Below are positions 6,887 through 14,072 of a DNA stretch of 32,016 bases, piece by piece (the stretch's first letter is position 1; each line of letters begins with the position of its first letter). The position numbers and the translations under genes were made by a program. This stretch comes from Bacteroidales bacterium (lineage in GTDB: Bacteria > Bacteroidota > Bacteroidia > Bacteroidales > F082). The notes beneath the pieces were generated by a model, which did no database searches, was not told where the DNA came from, and saw nothing but the letters and a program-made list of their open reading frames with translations. Where the stretch lies: contig JAKIVD010000033.1 of assembly GCA_021647205.1 (NCBI GenBank), positions 1 to 32,016 on the forward strand, given 5' to 3'.

Positions 6887-7732
6887 CTAATAATCCCCGA
6901 GGGTTTCATCCAGTTGCGACAAAGCATTTTTTGTCTGTTCGTCATTCGGAAAAGTGCCGTGCCATTTGTGCGTGCCCATCATAAAATTGACACCGGCGCC
7001 CATTTCGCTGTGCATCAGCACCATGATGGGTTCACCGTTTCCTGAAAGTGCTTTGGCCCTGTTCATGGTTTTTACCACGTCTTCCATTTCATTGCCGTTC
7101 ATTTCAATCACCCGCCAGCCGAAGGCTTCAAATTTGGCACGTAAATCCAGCAGGGGCATTACCTCATCGGTGGGGCCGTCAATTTGTTTTTTGTTGTAAT
7201 CCACCACTGCAATCAGGTTTTCTGTTTTTTTCGCACCGGCATAAGTTACGGCTTCCCAAACCTGGCCTTCGTCCAGCTCGCCATCGCCCATCAGGCAATA
7301 AACGGTTTTGGGGTCGTTGTTCAGTTTTTTTGCCAGGGCAATCCCGATGGAAACCGAAAGTCCCTGTCCCAGCGAGCCGGTGGCAATCCGTATTCCGGGT
7401 AAATTTTCCAGGGTAGCCGGATGACCCTGAAGCCGTGAATTTAATTTGCGGAAACTGCTGAGTTCTTTCACGGGAAAATAGCCGCTCCGTGCCAGGGCGC
7501 TGTACAATGCGGGGCTGATGTGGCCGTTGGAAATGATGAGCAAATCCTCATTACGGCCATCCGGGTCGAAAGTTAAAGGATCGTGGTGGAGGATGTTGAA
7601 ATACATGGCCGTCAATAAATCGGTACAGCCAAGGGAACCTCCCGGGTGCCCCGATTGTGCACCGTTGACCATGCGTACAATGTCTCTTCTTATTTGACTT
7701 GCAATTTGTTTTAACTCGGTGATCTCAGCCAT
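6887..7732 (-). CDS. Transketolase, N-terminal subunit
   Basis: A 281-residue thiamine-diphosphate-binding half of a split transketolase. It shows RRDIVRM and GAQSGHPGGSLGCTDLL near the N-terminus, GHISPALYSAL, GSLGQGLSVSIGIALAKK, and the ThDP motif GDGELDEGQVWEA, ending about 28 residues on at DYNKKQ. I place the start at MAEITELKQ (ATG at 7732). A longer frame begins at 7774, but its 14 extra residues do not fit the family. An AGG lies seven bases before the chosen ATG. CTAAAGTA near 7789-7796 is a one-mismatch -7 box on this strand. The gene is divergent from the GH3 fusion gene and leads the tktN-tktC-aroK series. Confidence 0.92.
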   Translation of the reverse strand: MAEITELKQIASQIRRDIVRMVNGAQSGHPGGSLGCTDLLTAMYFNILHHDPLTFDPDGRNEDLLIISNGHISPALYSALARSGYFPVKELSSFRKLNSRLQGHPATLENLPGIRIATGSLGQGLSVSIGIALAKKLNNDPKTVYCLMGDGELDEGQVWEAVTYAGAKKTENLIAVVDYNKKQIDGPTDEVMPLLDLRAKFEAFGWRVIEMNGNEMEDVVKTMNRAKALSGNGEPIMVLMHSEMGAGVNFMMGTHKWHGTFPNDEQTKNALSQLDETLGDY

Positions 7733-7894
7733 ATTAATACCTGAATTTAAAGAAAGTGGGGCTCGGCCTTTCACTAAAAAAGACGGGGCTAAAGTAGAAA
7801 TATTTGCGGGCGGACTGGTGATTTTTTATTAACAGCTTGTTAACGGTTTGGGCAAAACCTTTCCGGTCGAAAGGATACTTCCGAATGAAAAGGT

Positions 7895-7927
7895 TTTGAT
7901 TTTCAAACTTTCTTTTCACTAAATTTG
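7895..7927 (+). promoter_or_regulatory. Bacteroidota promoter for the GH3/serine hydrolase gene
   Basis: TTTG at 7895-7898 and TAAATTTG at 7920-7927 are separated by 21 nt. Both elements match the Bacteroidota consensus and the spacing is within its 17-23 range. The ATG is 17 nt further on. This is one of the two best promoters in the window. Confidence 0.7.
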
Positions 7928-7944
7928 CCCGCTAAACTAAACCG

Positions 7945-10869
7945 ATGAATAGGGCTTTTCTGGCAGTTTGTTTTTTTATCTTTTTTCTTGCCCCGGGTAC
8001 GTCTGAGCTTTTTGCGCAGGGGCTGAAGGGACAAAACCCGTCAGCGCAAAGCTGGGCCGATTCGGTTTACAACTCGCTGAACCTGGAGCAGAGGATTGCA
8101 CAGCTTATTTTCGTGCGGGCCAACTATTCAGGGAAACCTTACCTGAATGCTGTTGATGAATACATTGAAAAATACAACATTGGCGGTATCACTTTCTTTG
8201 CTGCCGAGCCCCTGGAACAAGCCGTGCAAACCAACAAGTGGAATACCAAAGCCAAAACGCCTTTGTTTATTTCCATTGATGCCGAATGGGGTCTGGGCAT
8301 GCGTTTGAAGAACACACAAAAATATCCACTTCAGATGACACTTGGGGCCCTTCAAAACGACAGCATCCTTTACACCATGGGACGCGAGGTGGGCCGGCAG
8401 TGCAAACGTATGGGGATTCAAATGAACTTTGCGCCCGTGGTGGATGTGAACAGCAATCCGCTCAACCCGGTAATTGGCATGCGCTCCTTCGGTGAAGTCC
8501 CGGCTACGGTTGCCCGCAAGGGCTATTTTTATATGCAGGGCATGCAGGACGAAGGAGTGATTGCAACGGCCAAACATTTTCCCGGCCACGGAGACACTTA
8601 CCAGGATTCGCACAAGACCCTGCCACAGGTCAAACGTTCGAAGAAGGGGCTCAGAAAAACGGAACTGCTGCCTTTTCAATTTCTCATTGACAAAGGTGTG
8701 GCAGCCATTATGGTTGCCCATTTGTCGGTACCGGCACTCGACAAAAGAAAAAACCACCCTTCTACCTTGTCGAAGAAAATTGTAACGAAACTGCTGAAAG
8801 ACAAAATGGGGTTTGGCGGGCTGATCATTACCGATGCCCTCGACATGAAAGGGGTTACCAAATATTACAACAAAGGCGACGTTGCCCTGGAGGCCTTCAA
8901 AGCAGGAAATGATGTTTTGTTGATTCCCGATGACATTCCCGCTTCCATCGCCTCCATCAAAAGTGCCCTGTTGAACGGGAAAATCGAAATGTCGCGCCTT
9001 GAAGAAAGTTGCAAGAAAATATTGCGCTATAAATACCTGTCGGGAGCCTGGAAGAGGCAGCCGGTTGACACGGCTTCGCTGCTGGCTGACCTGAACCAAA
9101 GACAGTACGAAAGAACAAGCGGGAATTTGTTTGGCGAGGTCGTTACGGTCCTGAAAAACAGCAGCAACATTATTCCGATTAGTTTTCCCGACACGCTTAA
9201 TCCTGCAGTGATCATTTTGGGGACGATGGAAGAGACGCCCTTTGAAAAAGTATTTACGGATTTTATGCCGCTTCCGGTCTTTCATTTGCCGCACGATGCA
9301 GGGGTGGACGAGAAGCAATCCGTCCTGAACCACTTAGACGACTTCAACCTGTTGTTTGTGGCGGTCGTCAATACCAATATCCTGGCCGCTAAAAAATTTG
9401 GGGTTGCGGAAGGTGACATCCAGTTTATTGAGCACCTTGCCCGAAGCAAACACCTTGTCCTTGATTTGTTTGCAAGCCCCTACAGCCTTGACTTTTTCAG
9501 CAGTGCCGATCTTTTCGATGCCATCATCATTTCTTATCAGGATAAGCCGGTGGCGCAAAGAATTTCGGCAGAAATTATTTTGGGCATGCATGCTTCCAAC
9601 GGGCGTTTGCCGGTGAGTGCCGGCGGATTTTTGGCGGGCACCGGGCATTCAACACCAAAGTCGCGCCTGACTTACGGTAAACCCTTAGACCTGGGAATTG
9701 ACACGGCTTTTTTACGAAAGGTTGATTCCATCGCCACCAACGGCATCGAACTTGGTGCTTATCCGGGATGCCAGATCCTGGCGGCAAAAGACGGCGTGGT
9801 TTTTTATGATAAGGCTTTTGGGTTCCACACCTACGACAGCATAAAAAAAGTAAGGGAAACCGATGTGTACGACCTGGCTTCGCTGACAAAAATTTTGTCC
9901 ACTACCCTGGCTTTGATGAAACTCTCTGATGACGGGAAAATAAATATCGACGGACGGCTTTCAGACTATCTGTTGTCTGTACGCGGAACAAACAAAGAGC
10001 AGCTCGGTTTTCGTGAGATACTCACACACCAGGCCGGCCTGCAGAACTGGATTCCCTATTACCGGAGCACCATCGTTAAGGATTTCTGGGACACAGCCTA
10101 TTACCGGCCTGTAATTTCAGAGGAATTTCCGGTACGCGTAGCTGAAAATATGTACATCCGCGAGAATTATAATTACGAAATTTACCGGAAAATACTGGAT
10201 TCCCCGCTGGGTGAAAAGAAATACACCTACAGCGATTTGGGTTTTTACCTGATGATGGAAATGACGCAGCAACTCGCCAACAGCCCTTTTGATAAGTATA
10301 TTTATACACAGTTTTACGAACCGATGGGGCTTATGAACCTGAGGTACAAACCCCGTCGTTTTTTTAGCCTTTACCGGATAGTCCCCACTGAAAAAGACCT
10401 GGAATTCCGCCACCAGCAATTGCTCGGGGATGTGCACGATCAGGGTGCTGCGATGATGGGCGGTGTCTCCGGACATGCCGGTTTGTTTGGCGATGCCTAT
10501 GATGTGGCAGTCGTTATGCAGATGCTGCTGAACGGGGGTAATTACGGTGGTCGAAACTTCATCAGAAAAGAAACCGTAGCAGAATTTACCACGGTTCAGT
10601 TTCCGGAAAATGACAACCGTCGCGGATTGGGCTTTGATAAACCCATGCTGGAATTCGAAGAACACCGAAGCAATTGTAAATCGGCTTCATCGTCCAGTTT
10701 CGGACATTCCGGCTTTACGGGCACCTACACCTGGGCCGATCCCGAAAACGGTTTGGTTTACGTATTTTTGTCGAACCGTGTTTATCCTGATATGTACAAC
10801 GCAAAAATCATGGAACTGGACATCCGTACAAATATTCATCAGTTGTTTTATGATGCGATTGGAAAGTAA
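7945..10869 (+). CDS. GH3 beta-N-acetylglucosaminidase-like / serine beta-lactamase-like fusion, exported
   Basis: A 974-residue fusion. A signal peptide (about 1-25, ending near LFAQG) suggests export to the periplasm or outer surface. The GH3 domain (about 35-370) has the NagZ-type signature KHFPGHGD (K210-D217) with the His used by NagZ-like enzymes, and ITDALDMKG with the probable nucleophile D297. A linker region (about 385-590) follows. The C-terminal domain (about 600-974) is a class C beta-lactamase/esterase fold with SLTK (S646, K649), a YSD triad (Y762) where YxN is usual, and a late HSGFTG box. Such fusions are known in Bacteroidota and are thought to act in peptidoglycan or amino-sugar glycan turnover; the substrate is not shown here. 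Its own promoter lies just upstream. Confidence 0.88.
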   Translation: MNRAFLAVCFFIFFLAPGTSELFAQGLKGQNPSAQSWADSVYNSLNLEQRIAQLIFVRANYSGKPYLNAVDEYIEKYNIGGITFFAAEPLEQAVQTNKWNTKAKTPLFISIDAEWGLGMRLKNTQKYPLQMTLGALQNDSILYTMGREVGRQCKRMGIQMNFAPVVDVNSNPLNPVIGMRSFGEVPATVARKGYFYMQGMQDEGVIATAKHFPGHGDTYQDSHKTLPQVKRSKKGLRKTELLPFQFLIDKGVAAIMVAHLSVPALDKRKNHPSTLSKKIVTKLLKDKMGFGGLIITDALDMKGVTKYYNKGDVALEAFKAGNDVLLIPDDIPASIASIKSALLNGKIEMSRLEESCKKILRYKYLSGAWKRQPVDTASLLADLNQRQYERTSGNLFGEVVTVLKNSSNIIPISFPDTLNPAVIILGTMEETPFEKVFTDFMPLPVFHLPHDAGVDEKQSVLNHLDDFNLLFVAVVNTNILAAKKFGVAEGDIQFIEHLARSKHLVLDLFASPYSLDFFSSADLFDAIIISYQDKPVAQRISAEIILGMHASNGRLPVSAGGFLAGTGHSTPKSRLTYGKPLDLGIDTAFLRKVDSIATNGIELGAYPGCQILAAKDGVVFYDKAFGFHTYDSIKKVRETDVYDLASLTKILSTTLALMKLSDDGKINIDGRLSDYLLSVRGTNKEQLGFREILTHQAGLQNWIPYYRSTIVKDFWDTAYYRPVISEEFPVRVAENMYIRENYNYEIYRKILDSPLGEKKYTYSDLGFYLMMEMTQQLANSPFDKYIYTQFYEPMGLMNLRYKPRRFFSLYRIVPTEKDLEFRHQQLLGDVHDQGAAMMGGVSGHAGLFGDAYDVAVVMQMLLNGGNYGGRNFIRKETVAEFTTVQFPENDNRRGLGFDKPMLEFEEHRSNCKSASSSSFGHSGFTGTYTWADPENGLVYVFLSNRVYPDMYNAKIMELDIRTNIHQLFYDAIGK

Positions 10870-10917
10870 GTTTAAAGTTCAAAGTCTAAAACCTGCAACA
10901 TCCGTAACCCGTAACCT

Positions 10918-11853
10918 TTGCCGCGCAATCACTCACATAAAGGACACCATCACCATCCTGCCAAAGCGGAAGGGAAGAAACTGTTCTGGACGGTACTGCT
11001 CAACCTGGTCATTACCATTGCAGAGTTTGTTGGCGGCATATTGTCGAATAGCCTGGCCTTGGTTTCGGATGCTTTCCACAACCTCGGTGACACTTTTGCT
11101 ATCCTGATTGCCTGGATTACGGTAAGAATCAGTAAAAGGGCTTCAGACAAACGACACACTTTCGGTTACAAGAGGATACAAATACTCGCCGCGCTTTTTA
11201 ATTCGGTTACCCTTATTGCCATCTCCATTTTCCTGCTTTTTGAGGCCTACGAGCGCTTTCTCAACCCATCGCCCGTGAAAAGCCTGCTCATGCTTATTGT
11301 GGCTTCCATCGGCTTGCTCGCCAATCTGATCAGTGTGTTGCTGCTGAAATCCCACCAAAAAGGAAACATCAATATCAGGGCAGCATATTTGCACCTTATT
11401 GGTGACACCTTGTCCAGCGTGGCTGTCATCATCGGAGGAATTCTGATGTATTATTATTCCATTTACTGGATCGACCCGCTGATAACAGTTTTTATCAGTT
11501 TGTACATTTTTAAGGAAACTTACCAGATTCTATACAGTACATATAAAATTCTGATGCAGGGCACACCACCGGGAATTGAGATTGGTGAAGTAGTTGATGT
11601 TTTGCTGACATTGCCCGAAGTTAATGGTGTACACCATGTCCATATCTGGAATTTAACAGACAGCGAAATGCACTTCGAAGGCCATTTGGACCTGGAAGAA
11701 GATTTGCCGTTGAGCAAAGGCGCCCTTGTGATTGACAAGGCGCAGGAACTTTTAATTGATTCGTTTGGCATTAAACACGTAACCATACAGTTGGAGTTTG
11801 ACCGCTGCGATGACAAAGAAATTATTCACCAGAAAAATAAATACAATGAATGA
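10918..11853 (+). CDS. Cation diffusion facilitator (CDF) metal exporter
   Basis: A 311-residue inner-membrane transporter of the CDF/ZnT (CzcD) family that exports Zn2+ or related divalent ions by proton exchange. A His-rich N-terminus (NHSHKGHHHH) precedes six predicted membrane helices (about 22-210). The two metal-site signatures are in TM2 (SDAFHNLGD) and TM5 (LHLIGDTLSS), both HxxxD. A cytoplasmic ferredoxin-like domain (about 215-300) includes GVHHVHIWNLTD. No in-frame ATG precedes the first helix; a TTG at 10918 follows a TAA directly, so a TTG start is the best choice. It overlaps the next gene by 8 nt, suggesting translational coupling. Confidence 0.9.
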   Translation: MPRNHSHKGHHHHPAKAEGKKLFWTVLLNLVITIAEFVGGILSNSLALVSDAFHNLGDTFAILIAWITVRISKRASDKRHTFGYKRIQILAALFNSVTLIAISIFLLFEAYERFLNPSPVKSLLMLIVASIGLLANLISVLLLKSHQKGNINIRAAYLHLIGDTLSSVAVIIGGILMYYYSIYWIDPLITVFISLYIFKETYQILYSTYKILMQGTPPGIEIGEVVDVLLTLPEVNGVHHVHIWNLTDSEMHFEGHLDLEEDLPLSKGALVIDKAQELLIDSFGIKHVTIQLEFDRCDDKEIIHQKNKYNE

Positions 11854-12667
11854 AAAAATGAAAAATGTTTTGTTGTGGGTTTTGGCCGCTGTCATTACCA
11901 TGAGCCTGGTAATTTATCAGCGTGCCACCGGCCCCACCTATCCGGTAAGGGGTGAAATCGAAATCGGTAACGAAACCATTTCCTACGGACTTATCCGCTC
12001 CTTTTCAGGCGGGGAAGATGCCGGGATTAGGCTGAAGGTTTTGGACGAAAGCATTACCGGAAAAATTACTTTCAAGCGGTTTAAAAGTTACGACGAATGG
12101 GCAACCATGGACATGGGCAGGGAAGGTGATGAATTGACAGCTTACCTGCCAAACCAGCCGCCTGCCGGAAAGATTGAATACAAGGTGAGCCTCTTTAAAG
12201 ACGGGACGGAATACCGCCTGACCGAAGAACCGGTCATTATCCGTTATACGGGAACAGTGCCGCGACCCATCCTGATCCCCCATATTTTCTTTATGTTCTT
12301 TTCGGTTTTGTTTGGGCTGAGGGCAGGTATCGAAGTCTTGCTTAAGCGGAAGGATGCCCGCTATTATTCGGGAGTAACCCTCGTTTTTATTTTGATTGGC
12401 GGATTAATCCTCGGGCCGATAGTTCAAAAATATGCTTTCGATGCCTACTGGACAGGCTGGCCTTTTGGCCATGATTTAACCGATAACAAAACACTGGCCA
12501 TGTTCATCTTCTGGCTGATTGCCTGGTGGCGACTCGGGAAAAACCCCAACAGCCGGATATGGGTGCTTGTCGCAATGGTGGTTATGATTGCCGTTTATAT
12601 CATACCGCACAGCGCGATGGGTTCTGAAATTGATTTCAGGGAACAGGAAACAGAGCAAGCCCAGTAA
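11846..12667 (+). CDS. Membrane protein of unknown function
   Basis: I do not recognise a family. The chosen ATG (11846) lies in ATGAATGA and overlaps the CDF stop. The 273-residue product has an N-terminal membrane helix or signal anchor (about 6-22), then a beta-rich soluble part (about 30-145) with regular short strands such as GEIEIGNETISYGLI and a KIEYKVSLFKDG stretch, resembling an Ig-like extracytoplasmic domain. Four hydrophobic segments follow (about 147-165, 178-196, 222-236, 243-260). The C-terminus is short and acidic. A longer reading frame begins within the CDF gene at 11798 but lacks support. Coupling to the CDF gene hints at a role in envelope or metal handling; that is inference only. 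Confidence 0.75.
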   Translation: MNEKMKNVLLWVLAAVITMSLVIYQRATGPTYPVRGEIEIGNETISYGLIRSFSGGEDAGIRLKVLDESITGKITFKRFKSYDEWATMDMGREGDELTAYLPNQPPAGKIEYKVSLFKDGTEYRLTEEPVIIRYTGTVPRPILIPHIFFMFFSVLFGLRAGIEVLLKRKDARYYSGVTLVFILIGGLILGPIVQKYAFDAYWTGWPFGHDLTDNKTLAMFIFWLIAWWRLGKNPNSRIWVLVAMVVMIAVYIIPHSAMGSEIDFREQETEQAQ

Positions 12668-12694
12668 GTTGATGGTTTGCGGACAGTATTGAGG

Positions 12695-12757
12695 TACAAG
12701 AATGCCGGAACGCTGTGTAATAAATGCCTTCGGCTTTCCCGCATTCTTGTATTTTTG
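12695..12757 (+). promoter_or_regulatory. Inverted repeat overlapping the rhomboid promoter box
   Basis: TACAAGAATGC (12695-12705) and its exact reverse complement GCATTCTTGTA (12741-12751) are 35 nt apart. The last two bases of the right arm are the first two of TATTTTTG (12750-12757), a perfect TAnnTTTG -7 box 35 nt before the rhomboid ATG. The repeat could terminate the upstream operon or mask the promoter; which is unknown. Confidence 0.5.
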
Positions 12758-12792
12758 TGTTCTCACATTCAACCTTTTCCACAACTCAACCT

Positions 12793-13404
12793 ATGACCTT
12801 AAACCTAATCATTGTAGCGGCAACTGTCATCATTTCCATACTTGCTTTTAGCAATGGTGAATTAGCGGAAAAGCTGAGGTTCAATGCCTACCTCATCAAA
12901 CACGACATGCAAAGCTGGCGGTTTTTCAGTTATGGCCTCATTCATGCCGGCTGGATGCACCTGCTCATCAATATGTATGTTTTGTATTCCTTCGGAAAGA
13001 TAGTTGAAGGCTTTCTGTACGCCCGCTTTGGTATGAAAGGTGTACTGTACTACGGCTTACTTTACCTCGGCGGAATCCTTTTTTCCGTACTGTTCGATTT
13101 CAGGAAACACAAGGATGATATTTATTACAATGCCGTGGGCGCTTCCGGTGCCGTGTCGGCGGTTTTGTTTGCCGCTATCTTGGTTTATCCTGAGATGAAA
13201 CTGTTTATTTTCCCCCTTCCTTTTGCACTTCCTTCCTGGGTATTTGGTATTTTGTACCTGATTTATTCAGCTTACATGGGAAAGAAAGGCGTTGACAATA
13301 TCGGTCACAATGCCCATTTCTGGGGAGCGGTCTTCGGGATAGTTTTTATCGGGCTTACAGCTCCGGATCAGCTTGGTAATTTTTTTACGGTGGTCTTTAA
13401 TTGA
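12793..13404 (+). CDS. Rhomboid family intramembrane serine protease
   Basis: A 203-residue multi-spanning inner-membrane protease. Rhomboid hallmarks are present: HAGWMHLLINMYVLY in TM2 (HxxxxHxxxN), the catalytic Ser in VGASGAVSAV (S118) and the catalytic His in AHFWGAVFG (H175, AHxxG). Six hydrophobic segments are visible. The start is set at ATG 12793 (MTLNLIIVAA); an upstream ATG at 12724 would add 23 Ser/Phe/Thr-rich residues reading through the inverted repeat and promoter, so it is not used. The family cleaves transmembrane substrates within the membrane; the substrate is unknown. It converges on the YqgE gene with only 24 bp between them. Confidence 0.92.
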   Translation: MTLNLIIVAATVIISILAFSNGELAEKLRFNAYLIKHDMQSWRFFSYGLIHAGWMHLLINMYVLYSFGKIVEGFLYARFGMKGVLYYGLLYLGGILFSVLFDFRKHKDDIYYNAVGASGAVSAVLFAAILVYPEMKLFIFPLPFALPSWVFGILYLIYSAYMGKKGVDNIGHNAHFWGAVFGIVFIGLTAPDQLGNFFTVVFN

Positions 13405-13428
13405 CTTTTTTCAAAAAAAAACCGGGGT

Positions 13429-14019
13429 CTAATTCATGTTCGGATCAACAGGAAATTTCTTCCAGTAGCGGTATTCGTCGCCCATTTTGTCAAGGAGACT
13501 GCCCCACAAGGCCAAGGGGTCGGTGCCCAGAATGGTTTTCCTGTCTGCCCGGCTGACAAGCCAGGAGTTTCTTTTCAGTTCACTTTTTAACTGGTCAACC
13601 CCCCATCCCGAATAGCCCACGTAAAACCGGATATCACTGGGTTTCACCATTTTGAGTAAAATCATTTCTTTGATAGCCTCGATATCCCCACCCCAGAACA
13701 GGCCTTTGCTGATTTCAATCGATCCATCAATTTGATCCCCGAGGGTGTGAATGTAAAAAAGGGCGTTTGTTTCCACCGGGCCACCAAGGTAAACCGGTGC
13801 GTCAAATTCGGGGAAACCCTTTACTACCTCGTTAAAGCCGGACAAGGCGGGTTTGTTGAGGATGACCCCAAACGACCCTTCTTCGTTGTGTTCGGCCAGC
13901 AGGATGACCGAGCGGCCAAAATAATAATCACCCATAAAAGGCTCTGACAGCAGCAGCCGTCCTTTGGCCGGGTTGAGGTTGTTGGTTTTAATTTGAAGAA
14001 AGCGATCGATGTCATTCAT
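13429..14019 (-). CDS. YqgE/AlgH family protein (UPF0301)
   Basis: A 196-residue protein of the YqgE/AlgH family. The hallmark segments are KGRLLLSEPFMGDYYFGRS, VILLAEHNEEGSFGVILNKP, PVYLGGPVETNALFYIH and GYSGWGVDQLKSEL. Length is typical. The biochemical role of the family is unsettled; a regulatory effect on alginate synthesis was proposed for the Pseudomonas member AlgH and does not carry over. It is convergent with the rhomboid gene and divergent from the MurL-MurD2 fusion gene, sharing the 53-bp upstream gap with it. Confidence 0.92.
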   Translation of the reverse strand: MNDIDRFLQIKTNNLNPAKGRLLLSEPFMGDYYFGRSVILLAEHNEEGSFGVILNKPALSGFNEVVKGFPEFDAPVYLGGPVETNALFYIHTLGDQIDGSIEISKGLFWGGDIEAIKEMILLKMVKPSDIRFYVGYSGWGVDQLKSELKRNSWLVSRADRKTILGTDPLALWGSLLDKMGDEYRYWKKFPVDPNMN

Positions 14020-14072
14020 GATTTTGCGCTATTTTTACCCGCTAATTTAATCAAAAAATATACCATTCCTAA

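Noticed and set aside
8128-9333. 401-residue minus-strand open frame
   Set aside because: Antisense shadow of the GH3 domain; no signature or promoter.
13405-13428. Possible shared terminator between the rhomboid and yqgE genes
   Set aside because: Only T and A runs that could pair; no GC stem.
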